The notes under the pieces are model-generated. The model did not search any database, was not told where the DNA came from, and was given only the letters and a program-made list of their open reading frames with translations. Both the position numbers and the translations under genes were made by a program. From assembly GCF_004339745.1 (NCBI RefSeq), contig NZ_SMGP01000002.1:1116001-1180000 (forward strand): a stretch of DNA of 64,000 bases. The letters run 5' to 3'. Numbering within the stretch: the first letter of the stretch is position 1; every line of letters starts with the position of its first letter. The DNA comes from Paraburkholderia sp. BL9I2N2 (GTDB lineage: Bacteria > Pseudomonadota > Gammaproteobacteria > Burkholderiales > Burkholderiaceae). Below, piece by piece: positions 43,975 to 52,949 of this stretch.

Positions 43975-44784
43975 ATGAGAGTTGTCAAGGGAGCAGTTGA
44001 CCGATCGCTTCAGGCGATCGAGTTGCTCGCACGTGAGGCGCGCTGGATGCGTATGTCCGATATCGCCGCTGAACTCGAGCTCGAGAAAGGACCGGCCCAT
44101 CGAGTACTTGCGCAGCTGTGCGAGCAGGGCTGGGCCGAACAGGACGAACACACTTCTCAATACCGTCTGACTTTGAAGCTTTCCTTGCTTGGTCAGCGGT
44201 ACTTGCATGGGCTTGGCTTGCCGGGCCTGGTGCAGCCGATCATCGATGAGGTCGCGGTTCAGTGCCGCGAACTGGTCCGGCTGACGGTCGTGAGCGAGGG
44301 AAAACTCGCGTGGCTGGCGTCCTCGCAAGGCGCGGCACCGGGTCTCATGTATTCGCCGTCAATGGATAGCCCGATTACCTTGCATGCAACGGCGAACGGG
44401 AAGGTGTGGCTTGCGTCGATGTCAAACGACCAGGCGGTCGAATGTGCGTTGCGTGGCGGACTCGGAAAAGCTGTCGCCAGCGCATGCGGGCCCAAGGCAA
44501 TCACAAGCATCGAGCAGTTGATTCCGGAGTTGGAAGTGACCAGGCAGCGCGGCTATGGGCTTGTCGTAGAAGAAGCCGAACCGGGTGTCGCTGCTTTGGC
44601 GGTGCCTGTGAGGTCGCTGAGCGACGGTACGGTGGTCGGCACGATGAGCATTGCTGGACCGGTAATGCGAGTTCAGCCCGAGCGTTACGACGCCTTCTAC
44701 GCGTTATTAAACGAAGCGGCTTCGAAGCTAGGCGCGGTATGGCCGCGCCAAGGCGTTGGTGCCAACGTAAGTGAGGCGGCATGA
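43975..44784 (+). CDS. IclR-family transcriptional regulator
   Basis: 269 residues. The N-terminal winged HTH (about 1-70) reads AVDRSLQAIELLAREARWM, MSDIAAELELEKGPAHRVLAQL; the effector domain covers 85-255 (LVRLTVVSEGKLAWLAS, LHATANGKVWLAS, RGYGLVVEEAEPGVAALAVPV). The start at 43975 places the palindromic operator just upstream, which suits autoregulation. Its stop overlaps the next gene's start (ATGA), so it heads the rightward catabolic operon. The ligand is probably a sugar-acid intermediate (inference). Confidence 0.93.
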   Translation: MRVVKGAVDRSLQAIELLAREARWMRMSDIAAELELEKGPAHRVLAQLCEQGWAEQDEHTSQYRLTLKLSLLGQRYLHGLGLPGLVQPIIDEVAVQCRELVRLTVVSEGKLAWLASSQGAAPGLMYSPSMDSPITLHATANGKVWLASMSNDQAVECALRGGLGKAVASACGPKAITSIEQLIPELEVTRQRGYGLVVEEAEPGVAALAVPVRSLSDGTVVGTMSIAGPVMRVQPERYDAFYALLNEAASKLGAVWPRQGVGANVSEAA

Positions 44785-45590
44785 ACGTGCCATCAGCAAC
44801 ACAGGCCGCCGAGGTTATCGCCAGTCCGCGAGAACAGGCTGCACGCATTCTTGTGACAGCGCGCCGAAAAGGCGAGCTCGTCGGGCGGCTGCCTGTCGAA
44901 CTGTTGCCTGCGAATGTGGACGACGGTTTTGCAATCCAGCAGGAGGTCAGCCATCAGCTAGGTGGGCGGATCGCCGCATGGAAATGCGCGCTTCCGCAGC
45001 CGGGGAAAATCATCGCCGCGCCGATCTATGACGCTTATATCCATCGAGGCGATGTATGTCGCATGAGTGGGCCTCCGCGTGCCTTTGTGAGGGCAGAGCC
45101 CGAACTGGCCCTTCTGCTGAACCGCGACCTTCCCACACGGCGCGACGCCTATAGCGAGGCTGAAGTACTCGCCGCTCTTGGGCACACGCACCTCGCACTT
45201 GAATTGCTAGGCAGTCGTTACTCGCATCCCGAAACGCTGACTTTCCCTGAACTACTGGCAGACGGCCTGTTCAATGCCGGCCTTGTCATTGGACCCCGCG
45301 TTAATCCGGTCGCGGGCGCGACGCTGGCCGATCTCCCCGTCGAATTGGATATCAGTCTGGCCAGCGTCGGGGAAGAAGCAGTCACGTTCGCAGGCCGCCA
45401 CCCTGATCGCAGCATACTGGCGCCGATCGTGTGGCTCACCAATTTCCTTCGTGTCCGCGGCATCGGACTGCATGCCGGCCAGGCTGTTATCACCGGCTCT
45501 TACGCGGGTGTGCTGGAGTTGCCAATCGGCTGCGAGTTGCGTGTTGGCTTCGGCAACCTCGGCACATTGCCGATTACTTTTTTGTCTTGA
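44781..45590 (+). CDS. 2-keto-4-pentenoate hydratase-like (FAH superfamily) protein
   Basis: 269 residues overlapping iclR by ATGA. It has the MhpD/HpcG pattern: DGFAIQQEVSHQLGGRIAAWK, AAPIYDAYI, FVRAEPELALLL with a metal-binding Glu pair, and a C-terminal GQAVITGSYAGVLEL-type segment. Relatives hydrate 2-oxo-4-enoic acids or decarboxylate 4-oxalocrotonate. Here the gene stands with a diketo-acid hydrolase-like protein and a sugar-acid dehydratase, so water removal or addition on a 2-keto-3-deoxy acid is possible. Confidence 0.85.
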   Translation: MNVPSATQAAEVIASPREQAARILVTARRKGELVGRLPVELLPANVDDGFAIQQEVSHQLGGRIAAWKCALPQPGKIIAAPIYDAYIHRGDVCRMSGPPRAFVRAEPELALLLNRDLPTRRDAYSEAEVLAALGHTHLALELLGSRYSHPETLTFPELLADGLFNAGLVIGPRVNPVAGATLADLPVELDISLASVGEEAVTFAGRHPDRSILAPIVWLTNFLRVRGIGLHAGQAVITGSYAGVLELPIGCELRVGFGNLGTLPITFLS

Positions 45591-45602
45591 TAGGAGCATC
45601 AG

Positions 45603-46496
45603 ATGCGTCTCGTCCGTTTCGGCCAGCCTGGCCAGGAGCACCCCGGTATCATCGATTCGAGCGGCGCGATCCGCGATCTGAGCGGCATCGTGAGCGACAT
45701 TGATGGAACGACTGTCTCGCCGGCCGCCCTTGCAAAGCTGAGCGAACTCGATTTAGATCGTTTACCCGTCGTTGAAGCGGGCACGCGTCTCGGCGCCTGC
45801 GTCGGCAACGTCCGTAATCTCGTGTGCATTGGTCTGAACTACTCCGATCATGCTGCTGAAACCGACACGCCGATACCACGCGAACCTGTGGTGTTCAACA
45901 AGCATACGGGCTCCATCAGCGGCCCGAACGACCCGGTCATCTTGCCCGCAGACGCGCAAAAGCTGGATTGGGAGGTCGAACTCGGCGTGGTGATCGGCAA
46001 ACCCGCCTGGCAGATCGACGAAGCAGACGCGCTTGACCATGTGGCGGGCTACTGCCTTGCGAATGATGTTTCCGAACGCGCGTATCAGCTCGAACGCGAA
46101 GGGCAGTGGACCAAGGGTAAAAGCGGATTCTCGTTCGCTCCGCTCGGACCGTGGCTTGTCACGCGGGATGAAATTCCCGACCCGCAGGTTCTGGACCTGT
46201 GGCTCGACGTCAACGGCACGCGTCGTCAGACCGGCAACACACGGACCATGATCTTCAATGTCGCGCATATCGTGGCGTATCTCAGCCGCTTCATGCCGTT
46301 GATGTCTGGCGACGTCATCATTACGGGCACGCCTCCCGGCGTGGGCCTCGGTCAGAAGCCACCGGTCTTCCTGAAAGCAGGCGACACGATGACGCTTGGC
46401 GGCAACGGACTCGGCGCGCAGACACAAAACGTTGTGCAGTATGCGGACACGCTCGGCGCGGCATGGGGCCGCGGCGAGTATCCATTGGCACTGTAA
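45603..46496 (+). CDS. fumarylacetoacetate hydrolase family protein (diketo-acid hydrolase type)
   Basis: 297 residues with AGGAG before ATG 45603. The N-terminal cap of about 70 residues is followed by the FAH domain: CIGLNYSDHAAET, VVFNKHTGSISGPNDPV, DWEVELGVVIG with metal-ligating Glu residues, and GDVIITGTPPGVGLGQKPP. This form is close to 2,4-didehydro-3-deoxy-L-rhamnonate hydrolase and YcgM-type acylpyruvases, which split C-C bonds of 2,4-diketo acids to pyruvate plus a hydroxy acid. It lies 12 bp after the hydratase-like gene in one operon. Confidence 0.88.
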   Translation: MRLVRFGQPGQEHPGIIDSSGAIRDLSGIVSDIDGTTVSPAALAKLSELDLDRLPVVEAGTRLGACVGNVRNLVCIGLNYSDHAAETDTPIPREPVVFNKHTGSISGPNDPVILPADAQKLDWEVELGVVIGKPAWQIDEADALDHVAGYCLANDVSERAYQLEREGQWTKGKSGFSFAPLGPWLVTRDEIPDPQVLDLWLDVNGTRRQTGNTRTMIFNVAHIVAYLSRFMPLMSGDVIITGTPPGVGLGQKPPVFLKAGDTMTLGGNGLGAQTQNVVQYADTLGAAWGRGEYPLAL

Positions 46497-46524
46497 GACG
46501 ATTCAATTTGACAAAGGAGGAGAT

Positions 46525-47220
46525 ATGAGCCTTGCTGGAACGGGCGTGGTCGCAATCTGGCATGACCTGCTGCCGGAAGCGAAGGACGAATTTTACGAGT
46601 GGCACAACCGCGAGCACATGCCCGAACGCGCCGGGATTCCAGGATTCAGGCGCGGTCGGCGCTTTATAGCACTGGATTCAGGTCCGGAGTACTTCAATCT
46701 TTACGAGGCCGACACCGTCGAGGTGCTTGGCGCGCAAGACTACCTTTCCCGGCTGAATACGCCGACGCCGTGGACCAAACAGGTAGTCGCCTCTTTCCGG
46801 GGCGTCGCACGCTCAATCTGTCACGTGGCCTATTCGGACGGTGTTGGGCAAGGTGCCAATCTCATGACTGTGCGATTTGACGTGCCATCGGCTGCGCGGG
46901 CAGAGGTCATGATGGCTTTGCGTCAGCGAGTCCTGCCGCCCCTTGTGGACCTACCGGGTATCACGGGCGTGCACCTGTGCCTTGCCGACGAAGCGATCAG
47001 CAAGGTGGAAACGGCGGAGAAGAAGGCGCGTTCAGAAGGCACCCAGGTACCGACATGGATCGTGTTAGTCGAAGGGTGCCGGGCAGACTATGTCCGTTCA
47101 GCGGTGGACCGTTTCGTTTCGGGACTCGCGGCATTGCCCCAGGCCGGCGTGACAGCACCGGACACGACCCTTTATCAACTTGAGTACACGCGCTGCAAAA
47201 CGCCCTGGAGCGCCGGCTAA
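46525..47220 (+). CDS. EthD/DUF4286-like protein
   Basis: 231 residues from ATG 46525 with AAAGGAGG 5 nt upstream. Two ferredoxin-like halves seem present; the first has WHDLLPEAKDEFYEWHNREHMPERAGIPGF, whose WHNxEHxPE pattern is typical of dimeric alpha/beta-barrel proteins of the EthD type; the second begins near TVRFDVPSAAR. No cofactor motif. Such proteins accompany oxidative or sugar-acid catabolic operons; the exact role is unknown. Confidence 0.75.
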   Translation: MSLAGTGVVAIWHDLLPEAKDEFYEWHNREHMPERAGIPGFRRGRRFIALDSGPEYFNLYEADTVEVLGAQDYLSRLNTPTPWTKQVVASFRGVARSICHVAYSDGVGQGANLMTVRFDVPSAARAEVMMALRQRVLPPLVDLPGITGVHLCLADEAISKVETAEKKARSEGTQVPTWIVLVEGCRADYVRSAVDRFVSGLAALPQAGVTAPDTTLYQLEYTRCKTPWSAG

Positions 47221-47299
47221 GCGGCGCATGGTCCTTCGCGCGAATCCCATATGGACAGGCGCGACCGGCCTTTACCCTGAGAAACGTAGGAGTAGTGCC

Positions 47300-48871
47300 A
47301 TGCCGTTGAATATTGCCGACGCGTCCGTCCCCTCCATCGCGCCGATGTCGGCTCGTGCCATACGGCTCAATCCGGCCGACGATGTTGTTATCGCGCTCGA
47401 ACAGCTTGTGTCCGGCACGGTGATCGAGAAAGAAGCGTTGACAGTTTCGGGACTGATTCCGCCCGGTCACAAAGTGGCGACACGTGACATCGGTCAGGGT
47501 GAGGCGGTGCTCCGCTACGGCCAGGTCATCGGCTTTGCAAGCCAGCCCATTCGCGCGGGGCAGCATGTACACACCCATAATCTCGCGATGGGCGACTTCA
47601 CGCGCGACTACGCGTTTGGTCAGGCCGCGCGTCCGACTGTTCTGTCGGATGAGCCGGCAACATTTCAGGGCATTGTCCGGGAAGACGGCCGTGTCGCCAC
47701 GCGTAACTACGTCGGAATTCTCACCTCTGTTAATTGCTCGGCCACCGTTGCACGAGCCATTGCTGACCATTTTCGGCGCGACGTTCGTCCGGAAGCACTA
47801 GCCGCGTTTCCGAACGTTGATGGCGTCGTCGCACTAACACATAGTTCAGGTTGCGCAATCGACTCGGAGGGCGACGGTCTCGCGATTTTGCAGCGCACGC
47901 TCGGCGGCTATGCATGCCATCCCAACTTCGCGAGCGTGCTGATCATAGGTCTCGGCTGTGAAACGAACCAGATTTCGCGACTACTTGAGACACAGGGGCT
48001 CCGCGAACACGATCGATTGCGAACGTTCACGATCCAGGACAGCGGTGGTACGACATTGACAATTGCGAAGGGTGTTGAACTGGTTCAGCGCATGTTGCCT
48101 GAAGCGAACAACGTGAGGCGAGAGACGGTCAGCGCGAGTCATCTCACGATCGGTCTGCAATGCGGAGGATCGGACGGCTATTCTGGCATCACAGCCAATC
48201 CGGTACTGGGCGCAGCCGTTGATTTGCTGGTGCAGCACGGCGGCACCGCGATTCTCTCGGAGACGCCCGAGATCTATGGCGCGGAGCACCTACTAACGCG
48301 CCGCGCCGCAACGCCCGAGGTGGGTCGAAAGCTGCTCGATCGCATCAGGTGGTGGGAAGCGTACGCGCAGCGGCAGGGGGCCCAGATCAACAACAATCCG
48401 TCGGCCGGAAATAAGGCCGGCGGCTTGACGACCGTCCTCGAGAAATCACTGGGCGGTATCGCAAAGGCAGGCTCGACAAACCTCACCGAGGTGTACGAAT
48501 ACGCACAGCCCGTTAAGGCACGCGGTCTGGTGTTCATGGACACGCCCGGCTACGACCCCGTGTCGGCTACGGGCCAGGTAGCCGGCGGTGCGAATCTGAT
48601 CTGCTTCACGACGGGACGTGGTTCAGCTTACGGCTGCGCGCCTACGCCGTCTGTCAAACTTGCAACTAACACAGCACTTTGGCAACGGCAATCCGACGAT
48701 ATGGACCTGAACTGCGGAGAAGTGTTGGAAGGCAAAACTTCAATTGAGCAACTTGGCGCAGTGCTTTTCAAATTGCTGTTAGATGTCGCTTCGGGGACCC
48801 GTTCACGCAGTGAGCGGCACGGTTACGGACAGAACGAATTCGTACCTTGGCAGATTAGCGCAATTATGTGA
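47300..48871 (+). CDS. UxaA/GarD-family sugar-acid dehydratase
   Basis: 523 residues from ATG 47300 with AGGAG upstream. The N-terminal SAF domain is about 17-95 (SGLIPPGHKVATRDIGQGEAV, HTHNLAMGDF). The dehydratase part has RVATRNYVGILTSVNCSATV, LTHSSGCAIDSEGDGL, IGLGCETNQ, GLQCGGSDGYSGITANP, AETPEIYGAE-like SETPEIYG, NPSAGNKAGGLTT and GCAPTPSVKLATNT. Cys and His in these motifs coordinate iron in altronate and galactarate dehydratases. It should remove water from a sugar acid to give a 2-keto-3-deoxy acid. It is the last gene of the rightward arm and probably supplies the FAH-type enzymes. Confidence 0.9.
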   Translation: MPLNIADASVPSIAPMSARAIRLNPADDVVIALEQLVSGTVIEKEALTVSGLIPPGHKVATRDIGQGEAVLRYGQVIGFASQPIRAGQHVHTHNLAMGDFTRDYAFGQAARPTVLSDEPATFQGIVREDGRVATRNYVGILTSVNCSATVARAIADHFRRDVRPEALAAFPNVDGVVALTHSSGCAIDSEGDGLAILQRTLGGYACHPNFASVLIIGLGCETNQISRLLETQGLREHDRLRTFTIQDSGGTTLTIAKGVELVQRMLPEANNVRRETVSASHLTIGLQCGGSDGYSGITANPVLGAAVDLLVQHGGTAILSETPEIYGAEHLLTRRAATPEVGRKLLDRIRWWEAYAQRQGAQINNNPSAGNKAGGLTTVLEKSLGGIAKAGSTNLTEVYEYAQPVKARGLVFMDTPGYDPVSATGQVAGGANLICFTTGRGSAYGCAPTPSVKLATNTALWQRQSDDMDLNCGEVLEGKTSIEQLGAVLFKLLLDVASGTRSRSERHGYGQNEFVPWQISAIM

Positions 48872-49235
48872 ACGCAGATCGATATCAGTCGACGGTCTCA
48901 ATGCTGCTAAGCAGGCAGTGTTTTCCCCCGCAGCCCTTTCCTAAGCAGGCGCGTCTATGCGAGTAAGCGGAATTAAAGGGCCGCTATGCAGCCGATAGCC
49001 GCCTGTAGACCTACGGTAATTTGGGCGGCTGCTTGGGGTCGGGTTGAGCCGACCGCATCGGGCGGGAGTCGGCCATCTGCGGACGTCCGTTAGGTGCTCA
49101 CATTGAGGTCCGTGAGTCGGCTCCGCCGCTAAAAGCGGACTATCACGCGTAGCTGATACTGGCGAGTCATACCCGAAGCGTCCACGGAACGATAAATTTT
49201 GGAAGATCCTGAAACGACTGTGTTTGCTGCGCTGA
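48872..49235. other. intergenic region after uxaA-like gene
   Basis: 364 bp between convergent genes. No clear hairpin-T-run terminator. Short degenerate pieces (GAGTCGGCCATCTGCGGACGTCCG near 49066) resemble other spacers of this window. No gene. Confidence 0.4.
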
Positions 49236-50147
49236 CTACGCGCTTACGGCTGACCGTAGAAAGTCGACAAACGCACGCACCTTCGCTGATAAGTGGCGAT
49301 TCTGCGGATAGAGGATGGAGAACGGCCGGGAGCGTCCACCATATTTCTGAAGGATCTCCACGAGATCGCCACGCTTTAAAGCTTCGGCCGCCGCGAAACG
49401 GTAGGTCTGGTAAAGGCCGCCGCTCGCATTGACCCAGGCGACGCACCCTAGCGCATCATTGAGTACCCGCATTCGGCTCTTTATCGGTTGTTCAATCTCA
49501 GCCCCTTTTTCATCAGTAAACAACCACTGCATCGGTCGCCCAGTATTAGGGGACACGTATTGAATGCAGTCATGCTTCTCAAGATCATTGAGCGATAGCG
49601 GCGTGCCTCTTCTACGTAAGTAATCTGGTGTACTGAAAACGCATAAAGACGCATCCTCCAGCTTATATGCCACCAGTCGCGAATCACGCTGGATGCCTAA
49701 TCGGATAGCAAGATCAAACCCCTCTTCAACAAAATCAATGATCTTGTCCGAGATACTTATCTCGATGTCGATCTGTGGATAGGCCTCGGTGAACTTGGGC
49801 ATCAAAGGCAGTAAGCGATATGTCCCGTAAGCGGCACTGACGCTGATGCGCAGCAGCCCACTCGGCACTGTCTGTGCGCCGGTGATCGCGCGCTCTGCCT
49901 CGGCGATTTGCTCGAGCGCTATCTGACACTCCTTCCAATAAAGCTCCCCTTCATTTGTGACCTTGACGCTGCGCGTTGTCCGCGAAAACAGGCGCACACC
50001 AAGGCGCTGTTCGAGCCGACTGATCGATCGACTGATCGCTGCCGGGGTTACGCCAAAAACCTCGGCCGCGCCTGTGAAACTTCCCAACTCCGCGGCTTTA
50101 CAAAATTGCTCGATGCTGCCGAGCTGGATCGATTCGATGGCGGCCAT
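49236..50147 (-). CDS. LysR-family transcriptional regulator
   Basis: 303 residues from ATG 50147; GGAAC stands upstream and an earlier ATG at 50222 adds unlike residues. N-terminal HTH: IEQFCKAAELGSFTGAAEVF, TPAAISRSISRLEQRLG, FSRTTRSVKVTNEG; effector domain from about 92 (GLLRISVSAAYGTYRLLP, EEGFDLAIRLGIQ). It is divergent from the GST gene, and the 164-bp gap includes ACCAT-6-ATGGT (50186-50201), a candidate LysR box. The probable target is the GST gene. Confidence 0.92.
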   Translation of the reverse strand: MAAIESIQLGSIEQFCKAAELGSFTGAAEVFGVTPAAISRSISRLEQRLGVRLFSRTTRSVKVTNEGELYWKECQIALEQIAEAERAITGAQTVPSGLLRISVSAAYGTYRLLPLMPKFTEAYPQIDIEISISDKIIDFVEEGFDLAIRLGIQRDSRLVAYKLEDASLCVFSTPDYLRRRGTPLSLNDLEKHDCIQYVSPNTGRPMQWLFTDEKGAEIEQPIKSRMRVLNDALGCVAWVNASGGLYQTYRFAAAEALKRGDLVEILQKYGGRSRPFSILYPQNRHLSAKVRAFVDFLRSAVSA

Positions 50148-50311
50148 TGTTTGTTCCAAAATGTAATAGATGAATTGATGTTTACACCATTTATGTATGG
50201 TCAACAAGCTAATAAAGTGCATTCACTGCTCGCGCAGACAAGGAATTGTGACCAGCTCCTATACGCATACGGGTTGGCGCCATCTTCAACTTACAATTAG
50301 GAACGACGCAA

Positions 50312-50977
50312 ATGACTACCAAACTGCACGTTTTCACCTCTCCCTCGGCTTTCCCTAACCCACAGCGCCTGCGTCTGTTCATGCACGAAAAGGGGATCGC
50401 AGATCAGTTTGACGAAACCATCTATGACATGACGCCGGTCGGCGAACAGCGTGGCTGGCGTCACTTGAAAATGAATCCATGGGGCGAAACGCCGACGCTT
50501 GAACTTGCTGACGGTAGCTTCCTTTCCGAGACAGCCGCCGTTGTCAGATATCTCGACCAGTCCTATCCCGGTCGAAAGATTATGGGCGACACGCCCTTGG
50601 AGCAGGGCTTGGACAATATGTGGGACAACCGCATCTGGGTTCACATCCTGTATCGGATTGTCACGGCCTTCCACGTTTTGCACACGGGTCTCGGGTTCAA
50701 GCTTGAACTGACGAAGAACGAGGCGTGGGGTGAGCACTGCCGCAAGGAAGCATTGGCCCATGCCGCGCTGGTCAACAAGCATCTGTCGGACGGCCGGCAG
50801 TGGCTGCTGGGCGGTAATGAACCGACCTTCTCAGACATCACGCTGGCGACCGCAATCGCGTTCTCGAAGTTCCCGGTGAACGCCACTCCGCTCGACGAGC
50901 GTTTCGAATTTTTGGATGCCTACTGGCAACGTTGGCAACAACGTCCGAGCTTCAAGGTGGCCTATTGCCGACGGTAA
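50312..50977 (+). CDS. glutathione S-transferase family protein
   Basis: 221 residues with AGGA upstream of ATG 50312. The thioredoxin-like N domain (1-85) has FTSPSAFPNPQRLRLFMHEKG, NPWGETPTLELADGSFLSETAAVVRYLD (the cis-Pro and SET motifs that bind glutathione). The helical C domain follows, with GGNEPTFSDITLATAIAF, the N-capping helix. It conjugates or reduces electrophiles with glutathione in the cytoplasm. It is next to a LysR regulator, so it is probably induced by a specific compound. Confidence 0.9.
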   Translation: MTTKLHVFTSPSAFPNPQRLRLFMHEKGIADQFDETIYDMTPVGEQRGWRHLKMNPWGETPTLELADGSFLSETAAVVRYLDQSYPGRKIMGDTPLEQGLDNMWDNRIWVHILYRIVTAFHVLHTGLGFKLELTKNEAWGEHCRKEALAHAALVNKHLSDGRQWLLGGNEPTFSDITLATAIAFSKFPVNATPLDERFEFLDAYWQRWQQRPSFKVAYCRR

Positions 50978-51234
50978 CAGCGGCATACCGGAGCTGGATA
51001 ATCGGGCATAAAATGGGCTGGGCATCGCGCGACGCTCAGGAAAATGATCCCGCGCGATCCGGCGACGTCATACCTCACGACGCGTCGGGGCACTTTATAC
51101 TCAGCAGCTTACACAGGCGGCGGTACTGGCCGCCCCAACCATCGCAGGCGCACTATCCATTGCTGTGTTCAATGGCATTACGAATGTCGGCGCTTGTTCG
51201 GCCCAATATTTTCGGCATAGGAACATTGCGCGAT

Positions 51235-52044
51235 ATGGTCAAGAAAACCTCTCCCGAACAACGCCGTGAGCTAGGTACCTTCCTCTCCAGTCGACGGGCG
51301 CGTCTGCAGCCTAAGGAATTTGGTCTGCCTGAGGGCCCGCGGCGCACACCGGGCTTGCGGCGCGAAGAAGTCGCCGTGCTCGCAGGCGTCAGCGTCAGTT
51401 GGTACACGTGGCTCGAACAGGGACGCGACATCCAGCCCTCCGCAGACGCACTGCGGCGCATCTCGAAGATTCTCAAACTCGATCGGGTCGAATCCTCTCA
51501 TCTCTTTGCGCTTTCGGCCCGTGAGGAACCGGCCGTCGTGACCACCGGCGGAGTTACCGAAGGTCTGGAAAGGCTGGTTCGCGCGATCAACCCCATCCCT
51601 GCCTACGTGCGCAACACGCGATTAGACATACTCGCCTGGAATGATGCGATTGCGGACCTTTTCGTCGATTACGGCTCGCTGCAGCCGCACGAGCGCAATA
51701 CGTTACGCCTGCTGTTTCTCTATCCCCCCTATCGCACGCTGATCCTCGATTGGGAGCAGATGGCGCGCGGCATGATCTCCACGTTCCGCGCCTCGCGCGC
51801 GCATGCGCAGGACAAAGTTCCGTTCGACGATCTGATTAATGAACTCTCGCAACAGAGCGCTGAGTTCCGTGACTGGTGGCAGGACACGGACGTGAAAGGT
51901 TTTGATGAGGGCAGCAAACGTCTGCGGCATCCGACTTCCGGACATATCGATTTCACGTATGTTGCGTTGACGCCGGAGGGCCGGCCCTACCTTTCGCTGG
52001 TGACGTATATCCCGCGCCATACTGCCTATGACACGCAGTCATAG
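51235..52044 (+). CDS. MmyB-type helix-turn-helix regulator (XRE family)
   Basis: 269 residues from ATG 51235; the frame is open upstream into the GST gene but that text is not protein-like. HTH: RRELGTFLSSRRARLQPKEFGLP, RRTPGLRREEVAVLAGVSVSWYTWLEQGRDIQPS. It is followed by the MmyB ligand-binding domain (PAYVRNTRLDILAWNDAIADLF, RTLILDWEQMARGMISTFRA, DFTYVALTPEGRPYLSLVTYIP). These regulators often repress neighbouring oxidoreductase genes; the ALDH and Old Yellow Enzyme at 52950-55532 are candidates. Its 3' end is duplicated downstream. Confidence 0.9.
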   Translation: MVKKTSPEQRRELGTFLSSRRARLQPKEFGLPEGPRRTPGLRREEVAVLAGVSVSWYTWLEQGRDIQPSADALRRISKILKLDRVESSHLFALSAREEPAVVTTGGVTEGLERLVRAINPIPAYVRNTRLDILAWNDAIADLFVDYGSLQPHERNTLRLLFLYPPYRTLILDWEQMARGMISTFRASRAHAQDKVPFDDLINELSQQSAEFRDWWQDTDVKGFDEGSKRLRHPTSGHIDFTYVALTPEGRPYLSLVTYIPRHTAYDTQS

Positions 52045-52097
52045 GATTACAAGACGCCTTCTTCACTCGAATCGCTTTGTCTAGACTGGCATCACTG
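51945..52097 (+). repeat. direct repeat copy 1 (end of MmyB-type gene and its 3' flank)
   Basis: It matches 52753-52905 with scattered differences: shared stretches include TCATAGGATTAC (stop codon region), AGACGCCTTCTTCAC and GACGTATAT. It covers the last 33 or so codons of the regulator gene and about 50 bp beyond. Confidence 0.85.
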
Positions 52098-52147
52098 AAT
52101 CGCAAACGGGTGTTTGCGAACAAAACCCAAGTCTGGAGGTAAGTATC

Positions 52148-52465
52148 ATGAAACTCATTCAATCACTCATCGTCGCCGCTGCTTTTGCTATTCCGGCTGT
52201 ATCGTCGTTCGCCCAGTCAGATGCACCTGTTAGCCGTGCGCAAGTGCGTGCTGAATTGGCTCAACTTGAACAGGCAGGCTACCAGCCGGGTGCTGGCGAC
52301 CAAGCAACTTATCCGGTGCAGATTCAAGCCGCCGAAGCACGTGTCACCGCGCAAAATAACGCCGCTACGGGTTACGGTGGAGTCTCGGGCGGATCATCCT
52401 CGTCAGGCGCCTCGCTTAAGCCAACCGCCAATATCGCTACGAAGTCGATCTATTCCGGTCACTAA
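52148..52465 (+). CDS. DUF4148 small secreted protein (copy 2)
   Basis: 105 residues, with TCTGGAGGTAAG before ATG 52148. Signal peptide to SFAQSD (about residue 23); core VSRAQVRAELAQLEQAGYQPG then TYPVQIQAAEARV, and a Gly/Ser tail. Same architecture as the protein at 5148-5489. It is probably periplasmic; function unknown. It lies between the two copies of the direct repeat and is followed by a rho-independent terminator. Confidence 0.88.
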   Translation: MKLIQSLIVAAAFAIPAVSSFAQSDAPVSRAQVRAELAQLEQAGYQPGAGDQATYPVQIQAAEARVTAQNNAATGYGGVSGGSSSSGASLKPTANIATKSIYSGH

Positions 52466-52582
52466 GCTGATCTAGAGCATCGGCAAAATACGGCCTAAGG
52501 CTGGTTGCTGTCTTGATCGATAGCAAGCCAGCCATCTTGTTTTAGTACCTCCTCCTACGGCATATTTGCCGGTGGATCCCGC

Positions 52583-52605
52583 CCAGCTACGGCTGGCTTT
52601 TTTTT
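52583..52605 (+). terminator. rho-independent terminator
   Basis: CCAGC-tacg-GCTGG stem-loop (52583-52596) followed by C and eight T (52598-52605). It lies 118 bp after the DUF4148 stop and ends that transcript before the ALDH gene. Confidence 0.8.
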
Positions 52606-52752
52606 GCGTACGCCGAGCTACCGCTAGATAAGAAATCAAAATGCGTTTGCTCAATTTCTTTGCCATTCGATAGCGGCACCTAGCGGCTTATCTTGATCGG
52701 AACTGGATGGTCCGCGTCCGACCCGCATTTCTGCACATGTGCGCATCACGCG

Positions 52753-52905
52753 TATCGATCTCACGTATGTCGCAATGACGCCAAGGGTCGGCCCGACCTT
52801 TCCCTGGTGACGTATATCTCACACCATGCTGCCTATGACCCGCAGTCATAGGATTACGAGACGCCTTCTTCACCCAGATCGCTTTGCCTAAACTGACCAT
52901 CAGAG
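52753..52905 (+). repeat. direct repeat copy 2 (relic of MmyB-type gene end)
   Basis: A diverged copy of 51945-52097. The coding sense of the regulator's C terminus is still legible (IDLTYVAMTP, HHAAYDPQS then TAG) but interrupted by a frameshift. It directly precedes the ALDH gene, supplying its upstream region. Confidence 0.82.
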
Positions 52906-52949
52906 CAGCACCTCATTCGCTGATTTCATCTGTCAAGGAGGCAATAACG

